NCBI RefSeq assembly: GCF_004851605.1
Contig: NZ_CP031093.1
Location: 1,550,001-1,614,000 of the forward strand
DNA length: 64,000 nt
Origin: Hydrocarboniclastica marina
GTDB lineage: Bacteria > Pseudomonadota > Gammaproteobacteria > Pseudomonadales > Oleiphilaceae
Reading direction: 5' to 3'
Shown piece after piece: positions 18,408 to 26,960 of the stretch. The notes below the pieces were generated by a model. It saw only the letters and a list, made by a program, of their open reading frames with translations. It searched no databases and was not told the DNA's origin. A program made the position numbers and the translations under genes. Within the stretch, counting starts at the first letter, position 1. Every line of letters starts with the position of its first letter.

Positions 18408-20597
18408 ATGGCCTTCAATGCAGACGAAGAAATACTGCAAGACTTTCTGATCGAAGCGGGCGAGATAATTGAGCAGCTGTCCGAGCAGTTGGTAGAGCTG
18501 GAACGGGATCCGGAGAATCGGGACCTGCTCAATGCTATTTTTCGCGGGTTCCATACCGTCAAGGGCGGTGCGGGCTTCCTTCAGCTTGACGCACTCGTTG
18601 AGTGCTGCCACATCGCCGAGAACGTCTTCGATACGTTGCGTAACGGCAAGCGAAGGGTCGATTCCGAACTGATGGATGTGGTGCTCCAGGCCTTGGACAC
18701 CGTCAACACCCAGTTCGATGAGGTCCGTAATCAGCAGCCATTGACGCCGGCCGATCCCGCCTTGCTGGCGGCACTGGACCGTTACACCGCGCCTGCCGGC
18801 GATGAACCCGAGCCGGAAGCCGCACCCGTAGCGCCAGAGGAGCCAGCCGAAGTTAGTGCTGCAGAAGGCGACATAACAGACGACGAGTTCGAGGCATTGC
18901 TTGACGCACTTGAAGACGAGAAGCCTTCTGCTGGGGCCTCGGACACAGGCGATGAAATCACCGACGACGAGTTCGAGTCCCTGTTGGATGAGCTCCACGG
19001 CGCGGGCAAGCACCAGGGGCCGCCAACTGCCGAGCCTGAAAATGGTTTGGCCGGCAGCGGTGCTAGCCAGGATGCAGGCGGCGACATAACGGATGACGAG
19101 TTTGAAGCGCTGCTAGACCAGTTGCATGGCAAAGGGCAGTTCGTGCCCGACACCGCCTCTGCCAGTGGCGCGGTACCCGCCGGTGACGCGACCGGTGGAA
19201 GTGGATCAGTCGCCGACATCATCAACGATGATGATTTCGAGTCCCTGCTGGATGAGCTTCACGGAAGCGGCAAAAGCCCCACCGCGGCGGCTCCAGGCAA
19301 ACCCGCGGCAAAGCCCGGCGCGGCGCCCGGGGCTAATGTCCAGCCGGCCACGGCCAGAGCCCACCCAAACGCTGGTGCTCAGACACCGGCGAATGCCCAC
19401 GCGCCTGCCAATGCTGCTGCCAAGGATGCGCCCGCGGCTGAAACCACGGTTCGTGTCGACACCCGGCGACTTGACGACATCATGAATATGGTGGGAGAGC
19501 TGGTGCTAATCCGAAACCGGCTCAAGCGCCTGAGCGACGAAGTCGAAGACGAGCGGGTCCATAAAACCGTAGCCAGCCTGGATGTGGTCACGGGCGATTT
19601 GCAGTCTGCGGTGATGCAGACGCGCATGCAGCCGATCAAGAAGGTGTTTGGTCGTTTCCCGCGCGTGGTCCGGGACCTTGCCCGCAGTCTGAAAAAAGAA
19701 ATCAATCTCACCATGAGCGGCGAAGAAACCGACCTCGACAAGAACCTCGTAGAGGCCTTGTCCGATCCGCTGGTTCACCTTGTCCGCAACGCCGTGGATC
19801 ACGGCATAGAAATGCCGGCGGACCGAGAGGCGAAAGGCAAGCCGCGCACGGGTACCGTCACGCTCTCTGCGGAACAGGAAGGCGACCACATTCTCCTTGT
19901 GATCGAGGACGACGGCGCTGGCATGGACGCGGCTGTTTTACGCCGTAAAGCCGTCGAAAAAGGCCTGCTTGAGCAGGAGGCGGCGGACCGTCTGACCGAG
20001 AACGAATGCTTCAACCTCATTTTCGCACCCGGCTTCTCCACCAAGGACATGATTTCCGATGTGTCTGGTCGGGGCGTCGGTATGGATGTGGTGAAAACCA
20101 AAATCAGTCAGCTCAATGGAACGCTTTTCGTTGATTCTGAACTCGGCCGTGGTTCGCGCATAGTGATCAAGGTCCCGTTGACCCTGGCAATAATGCCGAC
20201 CCTGATGGTCAAGCTCGGCGAGCAGCCGTTTGCCCTGCCGCTCGTCAACGTGGTCGAGATATTCCATCTGGACCTGACCCGCAAGAATATCGTCGACGGG
20301 CGCGAATGTATCGTTGTGCGCGAACGGGTGTTCCCGCTGTTCCATCTGAAGCGTTGGCTGGTCAAAGGCGGTCAGAGCAATTCCGACTCGACCAATGCTC
20401 ATGTGGTTATTGTTGCCATTGGTACCAAACAGGTCGGGTTCGTTGTGGATCAGCTGGTTGGCCAGGAAGAAGTTGTGATCAAACCGCTCGGCAAAATGCT
20501 GCACGGTACGGCCGGAATGTCTGGTGCCACGATTACCGGCGATGGTCGCATAGCGTTGATTATCGATGTGCCGAGCCTCTTGCAGCACTACGCCTGA
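18408..20597 (+). CDS. cheA: Chemotaxis histidine kinase CheA with a repeat-bearing linker
   Basis: 729 residues. P1 Hpt domain at 1-105 (His49 in FRGFHTVKGGAGF). No P2 domain is seen; instead a linker (about 106-345) carries four copies of an acidic, hydrophobic 14-18-residue motif of the form (D/E)I(T/N)DD(E/D)FE(A/S)LLDxLxG near residues 154, 183, 226 and 270, with Ala/Pro/Gly-rich spacers. Then come the P3 dimerisation helices (from about 346), the P4 kinase (DPLVHLVRNAVDHGIEMP, GRGVGMDVV) and the CheW-like P5 domain. Similar linker regions in Vibrio CheA bind the polar array protein ParP, encoded at 24468. It is the central kinase of the motility chemosensory array. Confidence 0.96.
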   Translation: MAFNADEEILQDFLIEAGEIIEQLSEQLVELERDPENRDLLNAIFRGFHTVKGGAGFLQLDALVECCHIAENVFDTLRNGKRRVDSELMDVVLQALDTVNTQFDEVRNQQPLTPADPALLAALDRYTAPAGDEPEPEAAPVAPEEPAEVSAAEGDITDDEFEALLDALEDEKPSAGASDTGDEITDDEFESLLDELHGAGKHQGPPTAEPENGLAGSGASQDAGGDITDDEFEALLDQLHGKGQFVPDTASASGAVPAGDATGGSGSVADIINDDDFESLLDELHGSGKSPTAAAPGKPAAKPGAAPGANVQPATARAHPNAGAQTPANAHAPANAAAKDAPAAETTVRVDTRRLDDIMNMVGELVLIRNRLKRLSDEVEDERVHKTVASLDVVTGDLQSAVMQTRMQPIKKVFGRFPRVVRDLARSLKKEINLTMSGEETDLDKNLVEALSDPLVHLVRNAVDHGIEMPADREAKGKPRTGTVTLSAEQEGDHILLVIEDDGAGMDAAVLRRKAVEKGLLEQEAADRLTENECFNLIFAPGFSTKDMISDVSGRGVGMDVVKTKISQLNGTLFVDSELGRGSRIVIKVPLTLAIMPTLMVKLGEQPFALPLVNVVEIFHLDLTRKNIVDGRECIVVRERVFPLFHLKRWLVKGGQSNSDSTNAHVVIVAIGTKQVGFVVDQLVGQEEVVIKPLGKMLHGTAGMSGATITGDGRIALIIDVPSLLQHYA

Positions 20598-20693
20598 CAC
20601 GAATGCAGTGCCCAGCTCCCGGCAGCCGCACGGTATTGCATGCTTAACTGAAAAATAGGGCCGACTGCAGATGGCCCGTCGATGGAGCGTGAA

Positions 20694-21869
20694 ATGACAG
20701 TGTCCGTCCTGGTCGTCGACGATTCGGGTTTCTTCCGGAAGCGCCTGACAGAAATACTCAACGGCGTCGAAGGTATCCGGGTCATCGGCACAGCCAGTAA
20801 CGGCCGAGAGGGGATCGAGCAGGTGGCCAGACTGCGGCCGGATGTCGTGACCATGGACTATGAGATGCCGGTGATGAACGGCATCGCCGCTGTGCGCGAA
20901 ATCATGCGGACCTGTCCGACGCCCGTGCTGATGTTCTCGTCGCTGACCTACGAAGGCGCCCGGGTCACACTTGACGCACTTGAAGCCGGTGCGGTGGACT
21001 TCCTGCCCAAGAATTTCGAAGAGATCACCAGTTCCAGTAGCGAACTTCAGCGGATACTTGCGCGCCGAATCCTGGATGTCGCCCGTAGTCGGGTTGGTCA
21101 GGGCAAAAGTGTTCGGCCGGGTGTGTCTGAAAACGCTCCCGCAGAAGTGCCGGCACAGCAACACCCAGTTCAGCCTGCAGCCCGAAAAGACACCCGGCCG
21201 ACGCCACAGCCACAGGAACACAAGACTGCTGCTGTGCGCCAGCCCGCATCGGGTCGTGCGCCCGCCGCGCGGCCCGCGCGCGTGACGCCGCCTGCCAGCT
21301 ATTGCGTCGTCGCCATAGGCACATCAACCGGTGGTCCGGTCGCCTTGCAGCGCGTGCTGACCCGGCTCCCGGCGAATTTTCCGGTGCCTATCGTGCTGGT
21401 GCAGCATATGCCTGCAACCTTTACCCCGGCTTTCGCCGATCGGCTCGACAAGATGTGCCAGATCGAAGTCCGGCAGGCGGAGAACGGTGACGAGCTTCGC
21501 CCGGGCGTCGCGCTTCTGGCGCCTGGAGGAAGCCAGATGATGGTCGAGAAGAAGGGGCGTTATGGCCAGGTACGGATTCTGCCGGCAGATAACCGGGTCA
21601 ACTATAAGCCAAGCGTCGATATCACGTTTGGCTCGCTCGCCCGCGCATGGCCCGGCAAAACGCTTGCGGTCATCCTCACGGGGATGGGCGCCGACGGCCG
21701 GGAAGGCTGCCGCATGATGAAAGAGTCGGGCTCGGTCGTCTGGGCCCAGGATGAGAAAACGTCGGTTATCTATGGCATGCCCATGGCGGTTGCCCAGGCC
21801 GGGCTTGTAGATGAGGTTCTGCCCCTGGATTCCGTTTCAATCCGGCTGGTTGAGGCCGTACGCGCATGA
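20694..21869 (+). CDS. cheB: Protein-glutamate methylesterase/deamidase CheB
   Basis: 391 residues: N-terminal receiver (VVDDSGFFRKRL, phospho-Asp in VVTMDYEMPVMNG), a long Pro/Ala/Gln-rich linker (about 140-205), and the methylesterase domain with its catalytic triad (Ser in AIGTSTGGPVA, His in VLVQHMPATFT, Asp in LTGMGADGREG). It demethylates chemoreceptors for adaptation. ATG 20694 is chosen because GGAG lies six bases before it; ATG 20682 would add four residues. No cheR is present in the window, so the partner methyltransferase must be elsewhere. Confidence 0.96.
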   Translation: MTVSVLVVDDSGFFRKRLTEILNGVEGIRVIGTASNGREGIEQVARLRPDVVTMDYEMPVMNGIAAVREIMRTCPTPVLMFSSLTYEGARVTLDALEAGAVDFLPKNFEEITSSSSELQRILARRILDVARSRVGQGKSVRPGVSENAPAEVPAQQHPVQPAARKDTRPTPQPQEHKTAAVRQPASGRAPAARPARVTPPASYCVVAIGTSTGGPVALQRVLTRLPANFPVPIVLVQHMPATFTPAFADRLDKMCQIEVRQAENGDELRPGVALLAPGGSQMMVEKKGRYGQVRILPADNRVNYKPSVDITFGSLARAWPGKTLAVILTGMGADGREGCRMMKESGSVVWAQDEKTSVIYGMPMAVAQAGLVDEVLPLDSVSIRLVEAVRA

Positions 21870-21902
21870 CAGCAGTAACGGCTTTCCGGCGGGAGCGCTG
21901 AA

Positions 21903-22643
21903 ATGGATATTCTGAGCCTGATAGGCGTTGTTCTGGCGTTTGCGGCCATTCTCGGTGGCAATCTGTTGGAAGGCGGCACGCTTGCCATGCTCTTCAACGG
22001 TCCAGCGGCGATCATTGTCATAGGCGGCACGCTTGCGGCAATCATCATCCAGACGCCCCGTCCAGTGCTGGTCCGGGCCGGAAAAATTTTCGGCTGGATT
22101 TTCATGCCGCCCTACCTTGCGCCCGAGGAAGGTCTCGATAAAGTCATAGGCTGGAGCCTGCGCTCGCGGAAAGAGGGCCTTTTGGGGCTCGAAAGCCTGG
22201 CGGACTCCGAGCCGGAGCCCTTTGCCCGCAAAGGGCTTCAGGTGTTGGTTGACGGCTCCGAGCCCGAAGCCGTGCGTGCCATCCTCGAAGTGGAACTTGA
22301 GTTCGGCGAAGAGCGCGATCTGGACGCCGCCCGCGTCTTCGAAGCCATGGGTGGGTATTCTCCGACAATCGGCATTATCGGTGCCGTCATGGGCCTGATC
22401 CAGGTCATGACGAACCTGGAAGATCCGGCCACGCTTGGCAGCGGGATAGCGACAGCGTTTGTGGCGACCATCTACGGCGTGGCCTTCGCCAACCTTCTGT
22501 TATTTCCCATCGCCAGCAAACTGCGCAGTCTGGTGCGGCAGCGCTCCCGTTACCAGGAGATGATGATCGACGGACTGATGGCCGTGGCTGAAGGCGAGAA
22601 TCCGCGTTCGATAGAACTCCGCCTGCGCGGGTATTTGCAATAG
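21903..22643 (+). CDS. motC: Flagellar stator subunit MotC (MotA/PomA family)
   Basis: 246 residues, four membrane helices: two at the N-terminus (within 1-50, LIGVVLAFAAILGGNLLEGG), a cytoplasmic loop of about 110 residues rich in charged residues that contact FliG, and two near 150-205 (PTIGIIGAVMGLIQVM, AFVATIYGVAFANLLLFP). It belongs to the MotC branch that, with MotD, forms the second stator in Pseudomonas. The subunits surround the MotD plug helix and rotate against it. A GGGAGCGCTGAA ribosome region precedes ATG 21903. Confidence 0.93.
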   Translation: MDILSLIGVVLAFAAILGGNLLEGGTLAMLFNGPAAIIVIGGTLAAIIIQTPRPVLVRAGKIFGWIFMPPYLAPEEGLDKVIGWSLRSRKEGLLGLESLADSEPEPFARKGLQVLVDGSEPEAVRAILEVELEFGEERDLDAARVFEAMGGYSPTIGIIGAVMGLIQVMTNLEDPATLGSGIATAFVATIYGVAFANLLLFPIASKLRSLVRQRSRYQEMMIDGLMAVAEGENPRSIELRLRGYLQ

Positions 22644-22644
22644 T

Positions 22645-23436
22645 ATGCGTGCGCGTCGGCGAGCCAGGGCGCCTGATGAAACCCAGAGCCGCGAGCGTTG
22701 GCTGATCTCCTATGCGGACTTTATAACGCTGCTTTTCGCGTTTTTTGTGGTGATGTATTCCGTATCCTCAGTCAACGAGGGCAAGTACAAAGTGCTCTCG
22801 GAGACCCTCGAAGGCGTGTTCAACGCGCCAGCCCGAACCCTCAACCCCATACCTCTGGGCGATCACCGCCCCGGTGACTCATCGGCCGACAGTAATCCTG
22901 CGCAGGAGCTCGCGCCGGTCACGGTCAGACCTACCGACCCCGCTGGCATGGAGCGACGCCGCACCGAAGCTTTGAAAAGCATCGCTGATGAATTTGCCGG
23001 CAAGTTCAATGTTCTGATGTCCCAGGGACTGGTTACCGTCGACCGGACAGATGAATGGATCGCGCTGACCCTGAGGGACTCGCTGCTGTTCAGTAGCGGC
23101 GAAGCGGAACCTCATTACGACGCGTTTGCTGTGATCGAATCGATCGCTGCGATACTCAGCGAGCATGACAACGCTGTTGTGGTCGAGGGGTTTACCGACA
23201 ATGTGCCTATTCGTACCGCAGGTTTTGCGTCCAACTGGGAGCTGTCCGCCGCCCGTGCGGCTGCCTTGGTTCGCTTGTTGGCGGCGGAGGGCATCAAGCC
23301 CGAGCGTCTCGCTGCAGTAGGCTATGGCGAGTTCCAGCCGGTCGCCCGCAATGATACCGCCGACGGACGAAAACGGAACCGACGCGTAGTGCTATTGGTG
23401 TCCCGCGATAACGCGGTGCGAGGCGTGGTGCGATAG
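22645..23436 (+). CDS. motD: Flagellar stator subunit MotD (MotB/PomB family)
   Basis: 263 residues. One membrane helix (about 22-42) contains the ion-binding aspartate in SYADFITLLFAFFVVMYSV. A linker precedes an OmpA-like peptidoglycan-binding domain (about 150-258) with VEGFTDNVPI, NWELSAARA and the arginine-rich end DGRKRNRRVVLLV. It anchors the stator to the wall. It starts one base after the motC stop. The coupling ion cannot be read with certainty from the sequence. Confidence 0.93.
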   Translation: MRARRRARAPDETQSRERWLISYADFITLLFAFFVVMYSVSSVNEGKYKVLSETLEGVFNAPARTLNPIPLGDHRPGDSSADSNPAQELAPVTVRPTDPAGMERRRTEALKSIADEFAGKFNVLMSQGLVTVDRTDEWIALTLRDSLLFSSGEAEPHYDAFAVIESIAAILSEHDNAVVVEGFTDNVPIRTAGFASNWELSAARAAALVRLLAAEGIKPERLAAVGYGEFQPVARNDTADGRKRNRRVVLLVSRDNAVRGVVR

Positions 23437-23469
23437 GGTCCTGCGCATCGACACGCTTTTCCCTGTGAC

Positions 23470-23485
23470 TGGCATGATACTTGTA
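23470..23485 (+). promoter_or_regulatory. Possible sigma-54 promoter upstream of parC, overlapping a sigma-28-like site
   Basis: TGGCATG-ATAC-TTGTA keeps GG at -24 but has GT instead of GC at -12. Just downstream, TAAG (23484-23487) and CCGATTAA, about 15 bases apart, resemble a FliA promoter (TAAA-N15-GCCGATAA). Either may start a parC-parP-cheW transcript in the 178-bp gap after motD. Confidence 0.4.
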
Positions 23486-23614
23486 AGCTCTGTCAAAACT
23501 ATCCGATTAAACTAAATTTTGACGGAATCATGCCGCTAAGAAAGGTGTCCCCTCGGGCTTGCTCAACAGCCGGGCGGCGGACGAAAGTCGGCAAGCAGTC
23601 ATGGGAGTGAGCGT

Positions 23615-24433
23615 GTGAGAATCTGGGCAGTTGCGAACCAGAAAGGTGGCGTCGGCAAGACCACCACCGTGGTGACGCTCGGCGGCCTTCTGGCGGAGCA
23701 GGGCAAGCGGGTATTGCTGATGGACCTGGATCCTCACGGCTCCCTGACCAGCTATTTCGGGCATGACCCTGACACGTTGGGCGCGACCGCATTCGATCTG
23801 TTTCAGCACGAGGGAAAAGTCCCCGAGGATCTGCCCGGGCAGCTCGTCATGCCAACCGGTTTCGACAATCTTTCGCTGCTACCGGCATCAAGTGCGTTGG
23901 CAACGCTTGAGCGGCGCATGGTCGGTGTCAGCGGCATGGGCCTGGTCATTTCCAGAACCCTGGCGCTGCTGTGGGACGATTTTGATTTTGTCCTGATCGA
24001 CAATTCTCCGTCTCTGGGCGTGCTGATGATCAATTCGCTTGCTGCCGCACAGCATCTGCTGATTCCCGTTCAGACCGAGTTTCTCGCCTTGAAGGGGCTT
24101 GAGCGCATGCTACATACGCTGCAGATGGTGATGCGCTCGCAGCAGGGCAATGCGCTGCAGTACACCATTGTTCCGACGATGTTTGACCGCCGCACCCAAG
24201 CGTCAATAAAAAGCCTTCACGCTATGCAGCGCGACCATGGGGATCAGGTCTGGCGCTTTGCGATTCCGGTGGATACCCGCTTCCGGGATGCCAGCAGCGC
24301 CGGAAAGCCTGCGTCAGTTCTGGCGCCGGGTACCCACGGCGTTCGGGCATACCGGCGGTTGCTAGCGGATATTCGAACTCGGCTTCAGGCCGCCGGGGCA
24401 CCGCTTTCTGCCGCTGCCAAGAAATTGGCATAG
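23615..24433 (+). CDS. parC: ParA-like ATPase ParC, polar positioning of chemotaxis arrays
   Basis: 272 residues of the ParA/Soj ATPase family. The deviant Walker A motif NQKGGVGKTTTVVTLGGLL is followed by LLMDLDPHGSLTSYFG, the Walker B-like VLIDNSPSLGVLMINSL and a ParA-type C-terminus. It is not a plasmid or chromosome partition gene: there is no parB beside it and the next gene is a CheW-domain protein. In Vibrio and Pseudomonas relatives this pair is ParC/ParP, which place chemosensory arrays at the flagellated pole. GTG 23615 follows GGGAGTGAGC. The symbol is given by context. Confidence 0.86.
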   Translation: MRIWAVANQKGGVGKTTTVVTLGGLLAEQGKRVLLMDLDPHGSLTSYFGHDPDTLGATAFDLFQHEGKVPEDLPGQLVMPTGFDNLSLLPASSALATLERRMVGVSGMGLVISRTLALLWDDFDFVLIDNSPSLGVLMINSLAAAQHLLIPVQTEFLALKGLERMLHTLQMVMRSQQGNALQYTIVPTMFDRRTQASIKSLHAMQRDHGDQVWRFAIPVDTRFRDASSAGKPASVLAPGTHGVRAYRRLLADIRTRLQAAGAPLSAAAKKLA

Positions 24434-24467
24434 TGACAATTTTTCCTAATCTATCAGGTAAGCTCGC

Positions 24468-25397
24468 GTGAATAACAACCGCTCCCAGCCTAATCGGTCA
24501 GCGTCCTCGCATACCGAGGCCGCGCTCGCCGACTATCTGCAGGATTTGCTGTTGCCTCAACAACAGGAGATACCGCCACCTGTCCAGCAAGTGCAGTGGG
24601 CGGAGCCGCCTGTCCTTGATCCGCGGGTTTTCCGGGTAGCGCCAGCTGCTGCCGAGCCTGAAGTAGTTGTCACCAGAGCGCCCACCAAGCCCGAGCTGGA
24701 AACAGAACCGGTGCGTACCGTGAAACCGCTTGTGGCCAAGGCGACCGTTTCAGCACCAGCACCAGCACCAGCACCAGCACCTGCGGCAGCCCGGGTGACC
24801 ACACCGCTGGCTATTGACGTGGCCACAATTGTGCCGCGGGTGGCAAAGGCGCCAGAACCACTCACGCCTGCCGAGGTAAAACCCGCCGCAGTGCCGGAAG
24901 TGCGGCAGAACCGCTGGGTCGACGGACGGCCGGAATGGGCGCAGAACCCATTTGATTGTCTGCTCTTTTCCGTGGGTGGGCTGAAGCTTGCGGTTCCGCT
25001 GGTACTGCTCGGCGCGGTGCATCCGCTTGATACTGAATTAACGCCTCTGTTTGGCCGGCCTAAATGGTTCATGGGCCTGTTGACCCGGAATGAGCGTAAC
25101 GTCCGCGTGGTCGACACGGCCCAATGGGTAATGCCAGACCGCTATCGCAGCGACGGTCAGTCGAGCTATGGCTTTGTGATCCGACTTGATAATAGCGAAT
25201 GGGGGCTCGCCTGTGACGAGGTGGCGCAGTCGTTCCGGCTCAAGCCCGAGCAGGTGAAATGGCGCAGCGAAGACAGCCGCAGGCCCTGGCTCGCCGGAAC
25301 CGTCAAGAGCCAGATGTGCGCGCTGCTCGATGTCGGACGTTTCGCCCGCATGCTCGAACAGGCTGAGAAAACTCGCAAGTTCGACCTGCAGGCCTGA
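24468..25397 (+). CDS. parP: CheW-domain protein ParP, array localisation partner of ParC
   Basis: 309 residues. The first about 150 are disordered and rich in Pro, Ala and Glu, with an APAPAPAPAPAAA tract coded by a short CAGCAC repeat. The last about 150 form a CheW-like domain (FDCLLFSVGGLKLAVPLVLL, GLLTRNERNVRVVDTAQWV). This architecture, next to a ParA-like gene, is ParP: it links CheA to the pole through its CheW-like domain and blocks ParC-driven release. GTG 24468 follows CAGGTAAG. Translational starts of this class are often GTG. Function inferred from the family and neighbours. Confidence 0.85.
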   Translation: MNNNRSQPNRSASSHTEAALADYLQDLLLPQQQEIPPPVQQVQWAEPPVLDPRVFRVAPAAAEPEVVVTRAPTKPELETEPVRTVKPLVAKATVSAPAPAPAPAPAAARVTTPLAIDVATIVPRVAKAPEPLTPAEVKPAAVPEVRQNRWVDGRPEWAQNPFDCLLFSVGGLKLAVPLVLLGAVHPLDTELTPLFGRPKWFMGLLTRNERNVRVVDTAQWVMPDRYRSDGQSSYGFVIRLDNSEWGLACDEVAQSFRLKPEQVKWRSEDSRRPWLAGTVKSQMCALLDVGRFARMLEQAEKTRKFDLQA

Positions 25398-25582
25398 CGG
25401 CGATCCTACTGCTTTGCATTAAACCGATGGCCACAAGCTGGCGCGGTTTGTGCAGTGTCCTATAGTGAAGGGCACTGCTGATAAAATTTTGACAGGCGGT
25501 CGGTCGCGCTTTCGGTCCTGATAATGACCACGAGCGCCGGCAGCTTTAAACAGTACAGCGTTTCCCTTTGAGAGGTTTGGAT

Positions 25583-26071
25583 ATGGCATCGCAAGTAGCA
25601 CAGAAGAGTCAGACGGCGGAAGACGTGGTACAGCAATACGTGACATTCAGGTTGGATGACGAGACTTATGGTCTCCACGTCATGCGTATTCAGGAAGTAC
25701 TGCGATATACCGAGATCGCACCGGTACCCGGCGCGCCCGACTACGTCCTGGGCATCATCAATCTGCGCGGCAACGTGGTGACAGTCATCGATACCCGGCG
25801 CCGGTTTGGTCTGAACGACGCCGACGTGACCGATGCCACCCGTATTGTTGTGCTGGAGGCGGAATCCCAGGTGATCGGTATTCTGGTGGACTCCGTGGCA
25901 GAGGTTGTCTATCTGCGCCAGAGTGAGATTGAGACTGCGCCGAACGTAGGCAATGAAGAGAGCGCCCGCTTTATCCAGGGCGTGTGTAACAAAGAAGGTG
26001 AACTGATCATTCTGGTCGAGTTCGAGAAAATGTTGACGGACGAGGAGTGGGCTGACGTCGCGTCCCTGTAA
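25583..26071 (+). CDS. cheW: Chemotaxis coupling protein CheW
   Basis: 162 residues, one CheW domain. Hallmarks are YVTFRLDDETYGLHVMRIQEV, PDYVLGIINLRGNVVTVIDTR and the C-terminal LIILVEFEKML. It bridges chemoreceptors and CheA P5 in the array. ATG 25583 is used, seven bases after AGAGG; a TTG 15 bases upstream is unlikely. The 185-bp gap after parP could hold a promoter but none is clear. Confidence 0.96.
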   Translation: MASQVAQKSQTAEDVVQQYVTFRLDDETYGLHVMRIQEVLRYTEIAPVPGAPDYVLGIINLRGNVVTVIDTRRRFGLNDADVTDATRIVVLEAESQVIGILVDSVAEVVYLRQSEIETAPNVGNEESARFIQGVCNKEGELIILVEFEKMLTDEEWADVASL

Positions 26072-26114
26072 GGGCGCAGCTCGCCGCACCCGGCTCAAAC
26101 TGGAGAAGCATCCC

Positions 26115-26528
26115 ATGCTGGAAATACAATCGCTGCCCATACAGGCCATGGCCCCCTGGATACTGACCCTGGGAGCGACCGTACTGCTGGTATTACAGAT
26201 GACCGCGGGTCGTCGCCGTATGGCAGCGCTGGAATCTGAATTGAAAGGACGGTATGAGGAGCTTGGGCGGGAACTGCACGCGGTGAGTAGTGGCAGCATG
26301 GGTGTCGGCCGACGCCTGATGGAGTGCGAAAAATATCTGCATCAGCTCCAGGGCACAGTCGATGAGTTGCGCCAGAATGATCCTGCGCGTGTTTCGTACG
26401 ATGAGGCTTCCCGGCTGGTGGGTCTGGGCGCTGACATACAGGACCTCATGGATACCTGCGGAATCTCGCGGCCTGAGGCGGAACTGGTATCCGCCATGCA
26501 TCGGCGGCAGGCAGAAACTGTTAACTAA
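26115..26528 (+). CDS. DUF2802 membrane-anchored protein
   Basis: 137 residues: an N-terminal membrane helix (about 14-31), a coiled-coil stretch (about 35-85) and a C-terminal DUF2802 segment (SYDEASRLVGLGADIQDLMD, then GISRPEAELVSAMHR) that looks like a small helix-turn-helix fold. Members of this family regularly close the flagellar-chemotaxis cluster directly after cheW in Pseudomonas and Marinobacter-type genomes. The function is not known to me; a role at the polar array or flagellum is suggested by the neighbours only. A strong terminator follows. Confidence 0.8.
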   Translation: MLEIQSLPIQAMAPWILTLGATVLLVLQMTAGRRRMAALESELKGRYEELGRELHAVSSGSMGVGRRLMECEKYLHQLQGTVDELRQNDPARVSYDEASRLVGLGADIQDLMDTCGISRPEAELVSAMHRRQAETVN

Positions 26529-26588
26529 CGTCCCGTTCGGGACGTCAGGCTTGACGTACGGAAAGCCTGCCTTTTCCAGCATGATCCG

Positions 26589-26610
26589 AAGGGCCCTTTA
26601 GGGCCCTTTT
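26589..26610. terminator. Bidirectional rho-independent terminator between cheW operon and fhlB
   Basis: AAGGGCCC-TTTA-GGGCCCTT followed by TTTT on the plus strand, with A-rich sequence on the other side. It separates the plus-strand chemotaxis operon from the minus-strand fliK2-fhlB pair. A second small stem, ACGTCCC-GTTC-GGGACGT, lies at 26528-26545, overlapping the last base of the DUF2802 gene's stop codon. Confidence 0.85.
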
Positions 26611-26669
26611 GAATTTCAGAGCGACTCGTTTATTCGTCTCTATCTCTTAAGCCAGGCTTCCCATATTTT

Positions 26670-26960
26670 CTAGCGGAAGTCATCGGGAGATTTTCCCTGC
26701 AGGTGAAACGCGAAAGCCAGAATTTCGGCAATGACGCGGTAAAGCATGTCAGGTATTTCCTCGCCCAGATCGAGTCTCGCCAGTATCTCCACCAGCTCCG
26801 GGTGCTCGTACAGGGGTACGCCGTGCTCCCGGGCAATAGCTATAATTTCTTCCGCCAACGCGCCCTGGCCGGTAGCTGAGACGGCAGGGGCACCGCTGCC
26901 GTCATACTTCAACGCTACAGCAGCATTGCGCCGTGTTTTTTCCTGATCTGTCTTTTTCAT
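26670..26960 (-). CDS. FlhB C-terminal-domain homologue (FhlB/YlqH-like)
   Basis: 96 residues, homologous only to the cytoplasmic C-terminal part of FlhB. Its segment AAVALKYDGSGAPAVSA aligns with YAVALKYDAKSMGAPIVVA of the FlhB at 10366, and the rest (EEIIAIAREHGVPLYEHPEL, IPDMLYRVIAEILAFAF) follows the same domain. The protein therefore starts close to where the self-cleavage motif NPTH would be, but lacks NPTH itself and all membrane helices, resembling the cleaved C-terminal fragment. Such proteins (FhlB, or YlqH in Bacillus) are often coded beside a FliK-like gene, as here, with a 4-base overlap. The role is probably modulation of the export switch; this is inference. Confidence 0.85.
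   Translation of the reverse strand: MKKTDQEKTRRNAAVALKYDGSGAPAVSATGQGALAEEIIAIAREHGVPLYEHPELVEILARLDLGEEIPDMLYRVIAEILAFAFHLQGKSPDDFR

Noticed and set aside
23615-24433. Chromosome or plasmid partition gene
   Set aside because: There is no parB or parS-like repeat; the CheW-type neighbours support the array-positioning role.
24750-25022. Minus-strand frame with a Cys-Trp repeat
   Set aside because: Antisense reading of the Ala-Pro codon repeat in parP.
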